Of a stretch of DNA of 58,876 bases, positions 43,091 through 50,976 are shown in pieces; positions within the stretch are counted from its first letter, which is position 1; every line of letters starts with the position of its first letter. Made by a program: the position numbers and the translations under genes. The DNA comes from an uncultured Alphaproteobacteria bacterium (GTDB lineage: Bacteria; Pseudomonadota; Alphaproteobacteria; RF32; CAG-239). The DNA lies in contig CAKQRB010000070.1 in NCBI GenBank assembly GCA_934271195.1, positions 1 to 58,876 of the forward strand, written 5' to 3'. A model generated the notes under the pieces. That model saw only the letters and a program-made list of their open reading frames with translations. It did not search any database and was not told the origin of the DNA.

Positions 43091-44546
43091 TAAGAAATAT
43101 TTTAGCCGGAGGGCTATGGCGGCGTTCATTTTGGGAATGATGTTTTCCGGAAATGTGATGGCAGCCGAAAAAGACTCAACCATAGATTTGGGATTTGACG
43201 ACGAGTTTGGCATTTCTGCCGACGAACTCGGAGGTTCGACTGCTCTCAAACCTCAGCTCAGCATAGATAAAGGCGGATTGCTGGCGCCGGCGCAGGGAAT
43301 TGTTCCCAAAAATGGCGCTTTGCCTAACGGCATAGTTCCGAAAACCGGTGCCGCGCCGATTGTGCCGAAGACAAGCATTGCGCCGAAAACCGGAGAAGCT
43401 CCCATTGTTCCAAAAACGGGCGCTTTGCCTAACGGCATAGTTCCGAAGACCGGTGCCGCGCCGATTGTGTCAAAGACAGGCATCGTGCCGAAAACGGGCG
43501 GACTTTTGCCTCCGGCACAAGATGCCGCTCCCGTTCTGCCGCAGACAACTGCCGCAATGAACGTTTTAGATGAACTTGATGACGAAATTTTCTCCCAGAT
43601 GACCGACATTGAAAAACAGACGGCAATCTTGTCATTGGAATTGCGCAGAGAAAAACTCAAAAACGAAATTGAAGCAATCAAGGCTCAGCGTCTGAAAGCT
43701 CAGAATGAAGTTTTTGAAAAAGAAGAAGCGGAAAAGCTCAAAAAACAGGAATGGGAAAAAGAACAGGAACGCAAAATCATTGAAGAACAGGTTAAACTGC
43801 GTAAGGTTGAGATTGCATATGAAAAAATGCGACAGGAAGATCTTTTGAACGCTTATAAAGAAGAGATGCTGAAAGAACAGCAGCGGTGGATTGAAAACAA
43901 TGCCGGCATTTATGAGCGGATTGCCCATGAGAAGAAAGACCGTGAGGAATTTACTCAGAATGTTAAAGAAAGACTGACTCGTCTGATGGATGCTCTGAAT
44001 AAAGCCAATCATGTCGCTGAAACAGCCGTTGAAAATCATAAAAAAGAGGTTTCGGAATTGCAGACACAGATTTCTATTCTGAAAGCCCGTCTGGAGGCAG
44101 AAAAGAAGACTAATCCGTTTGCTGACGGACAAGCTTTGGTTAATGCCGCTGCAGAACCTGAAGAAGAAAGTGAAGAAGAAATCAGAGTCAGCGACCTTTA
44201 TATAGTTATGGAAATTACCGGTCAGGGTGAAGAACTGGTTGCAAAATTAATGAACCGTGACGGTCAAACCTTCCTGGCAAGAAACGGCACAATGCTGCAA
44301 ACAGGTCAAAAGGTTGATCAGATTACAACAACACATGTCCGTGTTGACAGAGGCGGCATTAAAGATTATCTCTACTTCTCCGCCGGCGGCGTGATTGACA
44401 AAGAACCTATGAACGGTGCCGCAAAGGCAATTGAAAAAGCTGAGGAAGAAAAAAGCAAAGAAAAAACCGCAACGCAAAAGCCCAAAAAATCGGTTGTTTC
44501 CACCCGAGGGATTCCCGGCGTCAACAAAGACATGATATTGAGGTAA
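43080..44546 (+). CDS. pilP: PilP-like pilus biogenesis protein with VPKTG repeats
   Basis: The 488-residue protein has a signal peptide (cleavage near NVMAAE, about 29) and a stretch of repeats built on IVPKTG.AP (about 70-155). A coiled-coil part (about 165-350) follows, then a C-terminal PilP domain (about 365-450) with SDLYIVMEITG, LMNRDGQTFLARNG and KVDQITTTHVRV. PilP is a periplasmic linker of the inner-membrane platform and the secretin. The ATG 43080 has GGAG eight bases upstream and overlaps PilO. Repeats and coiled coil make it much longer than usual PilP proteins (about 150-250 residues). Confidence 0.75.
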   Translation: MCYSKKYFSRRAMAAFILGMMFSGNVMAAEKDSTIDLGFDDEFGISADELGGSTALKPQLSIDKGGLLAPAQGIVPKNGALPNGIVPKTGAAPIVPKTSIAPKTGEAPIVPKTGALPNGIVPKTGAAPIVSKTGIVPKTGGLLPPAQDAAPVLPQTTAAMNVLDELDDEIFSQMTDIEKQTAILSLELRREKLKNEIEAIKAQRLKAQNEVFEKEEAEKLKKQEWEKEQERKIIEEQVKLRKVEIAYEKMRQEDLLNAYKEEMLKEQQRWIENNAGIYERIAHEKKDREEFTQNVKERLTRLMDALNKANHVAETAVENHKKEVSELQTQISILKARLEAEKKTNPFADGQALVNAAAEPEEESEEEIRVSDLYIVMEITGQGEELVAKLMNRDGQTFLARNGTMLQTGQKVDQITTTHVRVDRGGIKDYLYFSAGGVIDKEPMNGAAKAIEKAEEEKSKEKTATQKPKKSVVSTRGIPGVNKDMILR

Positions 44547-44555
44547 CTTGAAAAA

Positions 44556-46232
44556 ATGGCAGAAGAGGATGGAACAGGTTTAAGCCCCCAAACTCCCGAA
44601 AAAGTAGTCACCAGCGGCGGCGTTATTGAAGAAGAAGCCAGCAAGAAAGCCGGTAAGCGGGTTGAAGACTACTTCCCTCAGGGAGTTACTCTTTTGACAC
44701 TTCCAAACAGCGAAGACTTTATTATTAATGATGATACCCGTCGACTGTTAGCCTTGTTTTCCAACGGGTTGTTTTTGGTATCGGAAACCCACAAGTTTGA
44801 CGGCCGCGTTTTAAGCTTTGAAGTATTGGCCCGCAAAAAAAAGGTTACCATCAACAAGCCGACTTATGTTTCACAAAACGAGTTGAATGCCATTTATACA
44901 TATGGCGAACGCGCAGCCAATGTAGCGGCGGAGGAAGCTGATACGGTCGACCTGACCGCCGACCAAATGCAAATGCAAAAAGACTTTGTGCAGGTGGTAG
45001 AACGTGCCGCAGTCTTAAAAGTGTCCGATATTCATATCGTGGTGGCGGACAGTACGCAGATTTTGTTCCGTATCAACGGTATGATGCAGACAATGATGGA
45101 ATATAACAAAGACTGGGGCGAGGCTTTTGTACGCGCGGCATTTGCATCTTCTGACATTTCTGACGCAAACTATACGCAAAACGAATTTCAGGCCGCGCAA
45201 AAACTCGGTTCAACACCGCTTCGCGGTTCCAAAGGCAAATTAATGCTGCCGCACAACGTGTTGGCTATTCGTCTGCAGTTTAACCCGATTGCTTTCGGTT
45301 CGCAATATCTGGTTATGCGTCTGTTGTACGCCGATGACAATCCCGACGGTTCCGGCGACTTGCAGGCTTTGGGTTTTGGCGAATATGAAGAAAACCTGTT
45401 TTACAGGCTACGCGCCGTGCCTGTCGGCATTTCGATTATTGCCGGCCCGACCGGTTCCGGAAAATCTACAACCTTGCAAAGAAACATGATCAAGCTTTTG
45501 CAGGAAAAGAACTACGAAATTAACCTTCTGACTGTGGAAGACCCGCCTGAATACCCAATTCCGGGAGCACGGCAAATGCCGGTGACCAACGCCAATACCG
45601 AAGAAGAAAAAGACGAACAGTTTAACAAAGCCCTTGCTGCCGCCCTGCGTTCCGACCCTGACGTTATTATGGTAGGCGAGGTGCGTACTCTGGCTGCGGC
45701 ACAGTTAGCGTTTAAAGGCGCATTGTCCGGACACGGTATGTGGACAACCCTGCACGCCAACTCGGCGCCGGCGATTATCACTCGTCTGATGGATATGGGC
45801 GTGGAGTCATTTAAGCTGACCGATCCAGAAATTATGAAAGGCCTGATTTCGCAACGTCTGTTCCGCAAACTTTGCCCGCACTGCCGCGTTTCGGTAAAAG
45901 AGAGGCTTGACCAGCCTTCGGTCAAGCGTTTGAAGACAGCTTTGGGCGATTTTGGAATTGAAAACACCTACATCCGCGGGCCGGGTTGCAAATATTGCGG
46001 CAACCAAGGGGTTAAAGGCCGAATGAGCGTACCGGAGATTATTCTGCCGGATGCTACTTTTCTGGAGCTGATGACAGCCGGCGAAACCAGAAAGGCCATT
46101 GACTACTGGACAGGAGATTTGGGCGGCAGAACATTGCGCGACGCCGCCATTGAGCGTATGCTCAAAGGATATTTGGATTTGGAAGAAATTGAGCGTTGGT
46201 GCGGTTTGCTTGACCAGCGCCCGTCATACTAA
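44556..46232 (+). CDS. pilQ: PilQ-type pilus assembly ATPase
   Basis: The 558-residue cytoplasmic ATPase of the GspE/PilQ class has an N-terminal extension, Walker A GPTGSGKST (297-305), Asp box TVEDPPE (326-332), Walker B DPDVIMVGEVR (367-377), His box GHGMWTTLHAN (392-402) and a four-cysteine zinc site (C440, C443, C478, C481). It drives extension of the type IVb pilus together with PilR. It is encoded 9 bases after PilP and 18 bases before PilR, in the order found in R64 and related plasmids. Confidence 0.93.
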   Translation: MAEEDGTGLSPQTPEKVVTSGGVIEEEASKKAGKRVEDYFPQGVTLLTLPNSEDFIINDDTRRLLALFSNGLFLVSETHKFDGRVLSFEVLARKKKVTINKPTYVSQNELNAIYTYGERAANVAAEEADTVDLTADQMQMQKDFVQVVERAAVLKVSDIHIVVADSTQILFRINGMMQTMMEYNKDWGEAFVRAAFASSDISDANYTQNEFQAAQKLGSTPLRGSKGKLMLPHNVLAIRLQFNPIAFGSQYLVMRLLYADDNPDGSGDLQALGFGEYEENLFYRLRAVPVGISIIAGPTGSGKSTTLQRNMIKLLQEKNYEINLLTVEDPPEYPIPGARQMPVTNANTEEEKDEQFNKALAAALRSDPDVIMVGEVRTLAAAQLAFKGALSGHGMWTTLHANSAPAIITRLMDMGVESFKLTDPEIMKGLISQRLFRKLCPHCRVSVKERLDQPSVKRLKTALGDFGIENTYIRGPGCKYCGNQGVKGRMSVPEIILPDATFLELMTAGETRKAIDYWTGDLGGRTLRDAAIERMLKGYLDLEEIERWCGLLDQRPSY

Positions 46233-46250
46233 AAACCGGAGTTTGAAATT

Positions 46251-47375
46251 ATGGCAAGAGATGACAGAAGATCAGCCTCATTACAAAAGGTCATGAACCG
46301 CTTGAATGCTGTTGAGATACAGTATGCAAGGCTGATCGTGAACATGTCCAACGGCGCGCGGCTGAAACTTTATCGTAAAATCGCCTCACTGATGCGCAAC
46401 CGCTTTTCTTTGATGGATGCGCTTGATCGTCTGCATGACGGCATTTCCAACGGCGGAAAAAACGCCGGCGAGCCTTTTGCCATTGCCATTGTCGAGTGGT
46501 CTAAAAAACTGCAAAACGGTATTCCGTTTTCCGACGCGCTGAAAGGCTGGGCACCCGACCGCGAAAGGCTGATGCTTTCGGTCGGTGACGTTTCCGACTT
46601 GGAAATGGCGTTATTAAACCTTATCCGTGTGACCGAAGGTTCTGCCAAGATGATACGTCCGATTATCGGCGCCGTTACTTATCCGAGCTTTTTGTTTATG
46701 ATGGCGGTTTTGATTATTTATGCCATCGGCGCTTATATGGTGCCGCCGATGATTGACGCCGCGCCTGATGTGGTCTGGACAGGTCTGGCCAGAGATTTGG
46801 TTGACGTTTCTTACTGGATTAAAGACTACTGGATTATTGCATTTTCGGCTTTGCCGATTATTATGATTGTGATTTACAGTACTATCGGAATTTGGACCGG
46901 TCCGATACGGGCGTTTTTTGACAAATTGCCGCCGTGGTCTTTGTATAAAGTCTTTACCGGTATCAGCTGGCTTTTGGCGCTTTCGGCTCTGGTAAAAGGC
47001 GGAACGCCGGTTTCGACCGCACTCAGGGCGCTGCGGCGGGATTCCAGCCGTTATCTGAAAGAACGCATTGACAAAACGCTGATTTATATTAACGCCGGTG
47101 AAAACCTCGGACAGGCTCTGGCCAAGACGAATTTGGATTTTCCCGATGTTGAGATTATCGGCGACCTTAAAATTTATTCCGAATTGGATAACTTTGAAGA
47201 AGCTCTGGAAAAACTGGCTAATGACTGGCTGGATGAAAGTGTGTACTTGATTGAACAAAAGGCTTCAATCTTAAACATGGTGGCGTTGCTGTCTATCGGC
47301 GGCGTTATCGCCTGGGCAGTTATGGGCACGTTTGAAATGCAAGACCAGATTACCAGCAACATGGGACGCGGTTAA
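46251..47375 (+). CDS. pilR: PilR-type inner-membrane pilus platform protein
   Basis: The 374-residue protein belongs to the GspF/PilC/PilR family. It has two cytoplasmic helical domains with the usual pairs (RLHDGISNG and GIPFSDALKGW in the first; GISWLLALSALVKGG and GENLGQALAKT in the second) and three membrane segments (about 135-160, 195-220 and 340-360). It forms the platform on which pilin is assembled by PilQ. GGAG lies about nine bases before the ATG. It ends the conserved pilN-R block; downstream lies a repeat element and three pilin-like genes. Confidence 0.9.
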   Translation: MARDDRRSASLQKVMNRLNAVEIQYARLIVNMSNGARLKLYRKIASLMRNRFSLMDALDRLHDGISNGGKNAGEPFAIAIVEWSKKLQNGIPFSDALKGWAPDRERLMLSVGDVSDLEMALLNLIRVTEGSAKMIRPIIGAVTYPSFLFMMAVLIIYAIGAYMVPPMIDAAPDVVWTGLARDLVDVSYWIKDYWIIAFSALPIIMIVIYSTIGIWTGPIRAFFDKLPPWSLYKVFTGISWLLALSALVKGGTPVSTALRALRRDSSRYLKERIDKTLIYINAGENLGQALAKTNLDFPDVEIIGDLKIYSELDNFEEALEKLANDWLDESVYLIEQKASILNMVALLSIGGVIAWAVMGTFEMQDQITSNMGRG

Positions 47376-47475
47376 CCCGCACGGCGGCGTACGGCTGGTT
47401 GTCCGCTCACTGCTCCAGAGACCGCGATGCTCCGGCGGGGATATGATAGAGGATGTGCTTTGAAGAAGAAGCACT

Positions 47476-47557
47476 GTCATTCTGAGTGCAACGAAGAATC
47501 CAGTTGATTAATAAGGCTAATTTGTTTGACTGGATCCTTCGCTTCGCTCAGGATGAC
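47476..47557. repeat. Imperfect inverted repeat (REP/MITE-like)
   Basis: Two 29-base arms (47476-47504 and 47529-47557) match with about five differences around a 24-base loop. The arms carry the motif GTCATCCTGAGCGAAGCGAAGGATC, known from many bacterial genomes as a repetitive intergenic palindrome. It lies between pilR and the first pilin-like gene. Confidence 0.8.
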
Positions 47558-47596
47558 GGAGAAAAAGAAAAGAGGATAACAAAAAAGGAAGGAAAA

Positions 47597-48157
47597 ATGG
47601 CAAGTTTATCAGAAAAAATCAAAAAAGTATCACCACAGCGGTGGGTTTTATCAATTCTGATTGTCACCGGTCTTATCGGGCTGATTATGATGACCTTTAA
47701 GACTAATTCAAAAATTGTTAAAGCTGCCCGACAAGTGCCGCAGCTGGCCGCTTCCATTCGTCAAAAATTTCAGATTCGGAGCGATTACCGCGGACTGAAT
47801 ACGACAGAAGTTCTTACGTTGAAAGCAGCGCCGACAGACATGATTGTCGGAAATGAGTTGATAAACGCTCTTAATTTGCCGGTTTTGGTCGGCAACGGCG
47901 CAGACGGCACACCGTTGATGCCGGGAGCAAGACGTTTTAATATTGTATATAAGGGACTGAACAAAAGCGAATGTATCGGTATTGCCACTTATAACAGCAA
48001 TGAAAAAGACCAGCTCGGACTGAATAATATTGTTATTTTATCAGAAAAACATGAAAAAACTTTTGGCTGGGGCGGCACAAACCCGTTGCCGGTCAGTCCT
48101 TCCGAGGCAAAAGACAGCTGCGGAAAAGAGAATATTTTAATCTTCGGGTATGAATAA
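47597..48157 (+). CDS. Pilin-like membrane protein 1 (leader degenerate)
   Basis: The 186-residue protein has a short basic cytoplasmic start, one membrane segment (about 17-35) and a periplasmic part that resembles the neighbouring pilin: RFNIVYKGLNKSECIGIA matches FAVVYNGLDREACMSLA, and a final cysteine precedes the end. The hallmark of type IV prepilins (Gly before a cleaved end, Glu at +5) is not visible, so it may stay uncleaved in the membrane. The ATG at 47597 has AAGGAAGG upstream; a longer open frame upstream runs through the repeat element and is not coding. It may act as a minor pilin or an assembly partner. Confidence 0.65.
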   Translation: MASLSEKIKKVSPQRWVLSILIVTGLIGLIMMTFKTNSKIVKAARQVPQLAASIRQKFQIRSDYRGLNTTEVLTLKAAPTDMIVGNELINALNLPVLVGNGADGTPLMPGARRFNIVYKGLNKSECIGIATYNSNEKDQLGLNNIVILSEKHEKTFGWGGTNPLPVSPSEAKDSCGKENILIFGYE

Positions 48158-48188
48158 AGCCGGAATATTTAGGCTTTATTAACGAATA

Positions 48189-48262
48189 AGTTATATAACC
48201 ATTATATGACGAAAGTAATAGCGCCTTGGTAAAGTTATATATTTTTTTATGACTAAAGTTAA
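48189..48262. repeat. Two 28-base direct repeats upstream of the pilin promoter
   Basis: AGTTATAT...TTATATGACGAAAGT (48189-48216) and AGTTATAT...TTATGACTAAAGT (48233-48260) are near-copies 44 bases apart, about four helical turns. The second ends just before the -35 box of the pilin. They could bind a regulator; this is inference. Confidence 0.5.
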
Positions 48263-48264
48263 AA

Positions 48265-48293
48265 TTGAATAAAAATAATAATTTTGCTAAGAT
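48265..48293 (+). promoter_or_regulatory. Promoter of the major pilin gene
   Basis: TTGAAT (48265-48270) and TAAGAT (48288-48293) are separated by 17 bases, with an extended TGC before the -10 box. Confidence 0.6.
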
Positions 48294-48330
48294 AAAATTA
48301 TAAACAGAACGTATTTTGAGGAGATGTGTC

Positions 48331-48933
48331 ATGAAAAAGTTTATGAATAGTGAGCAGAGCGGCCGTTCAATGGTCGAGATGCTCGGTGTGCTGGCGATTA
48401 TCGGCGTGCTGTCTGTAGGCGGTATTTCGGGATATTCAAAAGCGATGGCAAAATTTAAATTGTCCAAGGCGATGGATCAGATGTCTATGATGGTGGCCAA
48501 TATCCGTACGACCTATGCGTCTATGGCGACTTATGACGGATTGGGAACAGTTGTTGCACGTTCTTATGGTTTGGCCTCCCGTGATATGTTTGGCCCGGAT
48601 TCAAAAACGGCAGCTAAGGCTCTTGTTAACGCTTTTGGCGGTAGCGTTTTGGTTGGTGCCGTTCAAAATAACAGCATTGACGGTACTGGATTTGCGGTTG
48701 TTTACAACGGACTTGACCGTGAAGCCTGCATGAGTTTGGCTACTGCTGACTGGGGTTCTGCGGGTTTGATAGGAATTACCGTATCAAATACAGCAAATAG
48801 TACCGAGCCTACTGCTTCGACTGCTGCCTCCCCTACTTATACTACAGATAAAATGCCGGTTTCTCTGGCAAATGCTTCAACCTCTTGTTCGGCAAAGACA
48901 GCCGTCAACTCAATTACCTGGTATTATTACTAA
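48331..48933 (+). CDS. Type IV prepilin, probable major pilin
   Basis: The 200-residue protein has a short basic leader and a classical pilin start: SGRSMVEMLGVLAIIGVLSV (about residues 9-28), with Gly at -1, Glu at +5 and a long hydrophobic helix. Cleavage after this Gly would leave Arg at +1, where Phe or Met is normal. The globular part has GTGFAVVYNGLDREACM and a second Cys near the end (STSCSAK), probably forming the D-region disulfide. GAGGAG lies upstream, and a strong promoter and a downstream terminator show a separate transcription unit, as expected for an abundant pilus subunit. It lies in the place of pilS in R64-type operons. Confidence 0.85.
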   Translation: MKKFMNSEQSGRSMVEMLGVLAIIGVLSVGGISGYSKAMAKFKLSKAMDQMSMMVANIRTTYASMATYDGLGTVVARSYGLASRDMFGPDSKTAAKALVNAFGGSVLVGAVQNNSIDGTGFAVVYNGLDREACMSLATADWGSAGLIGITVSNTANSTEPTASTAASPTYTTDKMPVSLANASTSCSAKTAVNSITWYYY

Positions 48934-48953
48934 GGTATAATGGCACATCAAGC

Positions 48954-48994
48954 AAAGGCGCTTTGGCAGAAGACCAAAGCGCTTTTGTTGTTTT
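48954..48994 (+). terminator. Terminator after the major pilin gene
   Basis: AAAGGCGCTTTGG and CCAAAGCGCTTTT form a 12-bp stem with one bulge around a 7-base loop, followed by TTTTGTTGTTTT. Confidence 0.8.
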
Positions 48995-49056
48995 ATGTTT
49001 CACTTATTATTCTTTGTTTTCTCTCTCTTTTTTTCCATAATTTTCAGGCGCCTTTT

Positions 49057-49172
49057 TAGCTTTTGTCATTCGTGGGCTTTCTTCTTTTGTCATCCCCTTG
49101 CTGTTTTTTACAGTCATCCCCGGGCCAAGCTCGGCAATGACATAAAAATAAAAGAGTCCGCAATGACAAAAA
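49057..49172. repeat. Degenerate GTCATCCCC-type repeat segment
   Basis: Several short motifs GTCATTC, GTCATCCCC and GGCAATGAC alternate within 116 bases, like eroded copies of intergenic repeats known from alphaproteobacteria. Together with the terminator this explains most of the 430-base gap between the pilin genes; I see no gene in the gap. The last part (49220-49365) is AT-rich and probably holds the promoter of the next gene. Confidence 0.5.
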
Positions 49173-49365
49173 AGACAGCACGAGAATTACAAAGAGAAAA
49201 AAAGGAAAGCAGAAAATAAAGTTTTTTTAAACTGTTAAATATATTTTATACTTTAAGGGTATTAAAAGCTAAAAATATTCGTTTGTTCTTAACTTGAAAG
49301 TTACCTTTATATTATATAATTCAAGATAATAAACGACATTAGCAGCAAACAAAATGAGGAAGATT

Positions 49366-49947
49366 ATGAGAAAGAAAGGTTATTTTGCTGACAAAAAGCA
49401 CAGATTGATTGCCGAACTGGTCGGGCTTCCGGTTTTGGCGCTGGTAATTTATCTTATGGTTTCTTCTTCAATCAGCAGTTCTGCCGAAAAATTTAAGCTG
49501 TCAAAAGCCATTGAAAACCTGCAGACCTTAAACAACAATATTCACACGGCTTATGCCGCGACACCGGACTATTCCGGCATGGATATTGATTCTCTGCGCG
49601 AAACGGCATTGATTCCGGCAAATATGCTTGACAAAGACGGCAATGTGACAAATTCTTACGGCGGATTGGTTTTTATTGCGCCGACAAAGTACCTGAATGT
49701 GGACAACGGCGCTTTTGCAATTATTTATAACGGCCTGAGCAAAAAAGGCTGTGTTTCTTTGCTGTCTACACCGTTTCAGCTCTCCGGTATTGCCGGCGTG
49801 GACATTAAGCCGATTGAAACAGACATTCCGCAGACGGCAGAAACAAAATATGAGAAGTCTGCCCTGCCGATGTCAGAGGAGCTGGCAAGCACGCTCTGCG
49901 AGGCAGAAAACGACCCTACCAACGCCATCATCTGGATGTTTTATTAG
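49366..49947 (+). CDS. Pilin-like membrane protein 2 (leader degenerate)
   Basis: The 193-residue protein has a basic start, a membrane segment (about 20-38) and a domain clearly related to the major pilin: KFKLSKAIENL matches KFKLSKAMDQM, GAFAIIYNGLSKKGCVSLL matches GFAVVYNGLDREACMSLA, and a final Cys is near the end (TLCEAEN). The prepilin peptidase site is missing (no Gly then Glu at +5), so it is probably not processed in the usual way. The ATG 49366 has AGGAAG six bases upstream. It is convergent with the PilT-like gene, with one base between the stop codons. It may be a non-assembling regulator or an anchored minor pilin. Confidence 0.7.
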   Translation: MRKKGYFADKKHRLIAELVGLPVLALVIYLMVSSSISSSAEKFKLSKAIENLQTLNNNIHTAYAATPDYSGMDIDSLRETALIPANMLDKDGNVTNSYGGLVFIAPTKYLNVDNGAFAIIYNGLSKKGCVSLLSTPFQLSGIAGVDIKPIETDIPQTAETKYEKSALPMSEELASTLCEAENDPTNAIIWMFY

Positions 49948-49948
49948 T

Positions 49949-50911
49949 TTAATACTCCTGAAACAGGCTCATACCGCGGGCAAGGCGAGTCATTTGGGTT
50001 TCAATTGACGTACCGAGGTTTAATTTGCCGCTTTTGATAATACCGCGTACCTGATCACCGTGCGAAGAGTTCGGGTTGGCAAAGAGGTAGGTCGCCACCG
50101 GTTTTTTTACGCTCGTGCCCATTAATCCCTGATGCAATACGCCGATAATGCCACGGGAGAACAAGTCATAGGCCAGCTCTTCGCTCATTGACGTAGAGGC
50201 CGCGTATTTGACAACGGAATAAATCGCATCGGTAATGTTATTGGCGTGAATGGTCGAAAGCACCAAGTGGCCGGAAGTGGCGGCGCGCAAGACCTCGCTG
50301 GCGGTATCGGGCGTTCTGATCTCTCCTACCAGAATATAGTTTGGTTTTGAACGCAATGCCGATTTTAACGAAGCCCCCCAGTCATCATTCTGCGGCTGTG
50401 TCTGCTTGCACAAGCCCAAGCCGCCTTTGGTGGATTTGTAAATCCCGTCCAGAGGCATTTCGGTCGGGTCTTCAATGGTATAAGCAAAGCCGCCTTCAAT
50501 TGCCAAAAACTCTTTCAACAGAGAAGAAATGGCCGTGGTTTTGCCGGCGCCGGTCGGACCTGACCACAGAATAAGACCGGAAGCGTTTGACAATGACAGC
50601 AGGAACTTGGTTAATTCGTGCGGAAAACCCAAGCTCCCAAAAGGAGGGATTTTCTTCGGCATTTTACGCGCGCAATATTGGGTGCCGTACAGGCTTTCCG
50701 TTCTTTCCACGCGATAAAAAATGTTTTCATAAAGCAGAGAATAAGACGGGTTATGGCCGTCCCATTTTTCTTCCAGCTGTTTGTAAAAAATATCAAAGTC
50801 TTCGGCATCCAAAATTGTCAGGCCATTTTTGGTCTGTCCGTCCGGAATAAACGCAATCCGATCCGGTGTGATGTAAATGTCAGAGAATTTGACATCATTG
50901 ATTTTTACCAT
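49949..50911 (-). CDS. PilT/DotB-like ATPase
   Basis: The 320-residue cytoplasmic ATPase has Walker A GPTGAGKTT (118-126), Asp box TIEDPTE, Walker B YILVGEIRT and His box GHLVLSTIHANN, the full set of PilT-class secretion ATPases. PilT powers pilus retraction, and DotB plays a related role in Dot/Icm secretion. Unlike typical PilT proteins, the N-terminal domain is short and divergent. It sits next to the pilin genes on the opposite strand, in a separate transcription unit, so retraction of the type IVb pilus is the most likely role. R64-type systems lack such an ATPase. Confidence 0.85.
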   Translation of the reverse strand: MVKINDVKFSDIYITPDRIAFIPDGQTKNGLTILDAEDFDIFYKQLEEKWDGHNPSYSLLYENIFYRVERTESLYGTQYCARKMPKKIPPFGSLGFPHELTKFLLSLSNASGLILWSGPTGAGKTTAISSLLKEFLAIEGGFAYTIEDPTEMPLDGIYKSTKGGLGLCKQTQPQNDDWGASLKSALRSKPNYILVGEIRTPDTASEVLRAATSGHLVLSTIHANNITDAIYSVVKYAASTSMSEELAYDLFSRGIIGVLHQGLMGTSVKKPVATYLFANPNSSHGDQVRGIIKSGKLNLGTSIETQMTRLARGMSLFQEY

Positions 50912-50976
50912 ATTCTGTCTGCCTTTTGTATTTGTGTTTTTCCCTTTATTATACGCGGCGGAGCGTAAATTTATGG

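Noticed and set aside
48995..49219. Open frame of 74 codons on the plus strand between pilin genes
   Set aside because: It runs through a terminator tail and degenerate repeats, has no ribosome site and has low-complexity Phe/Leu-rich content.
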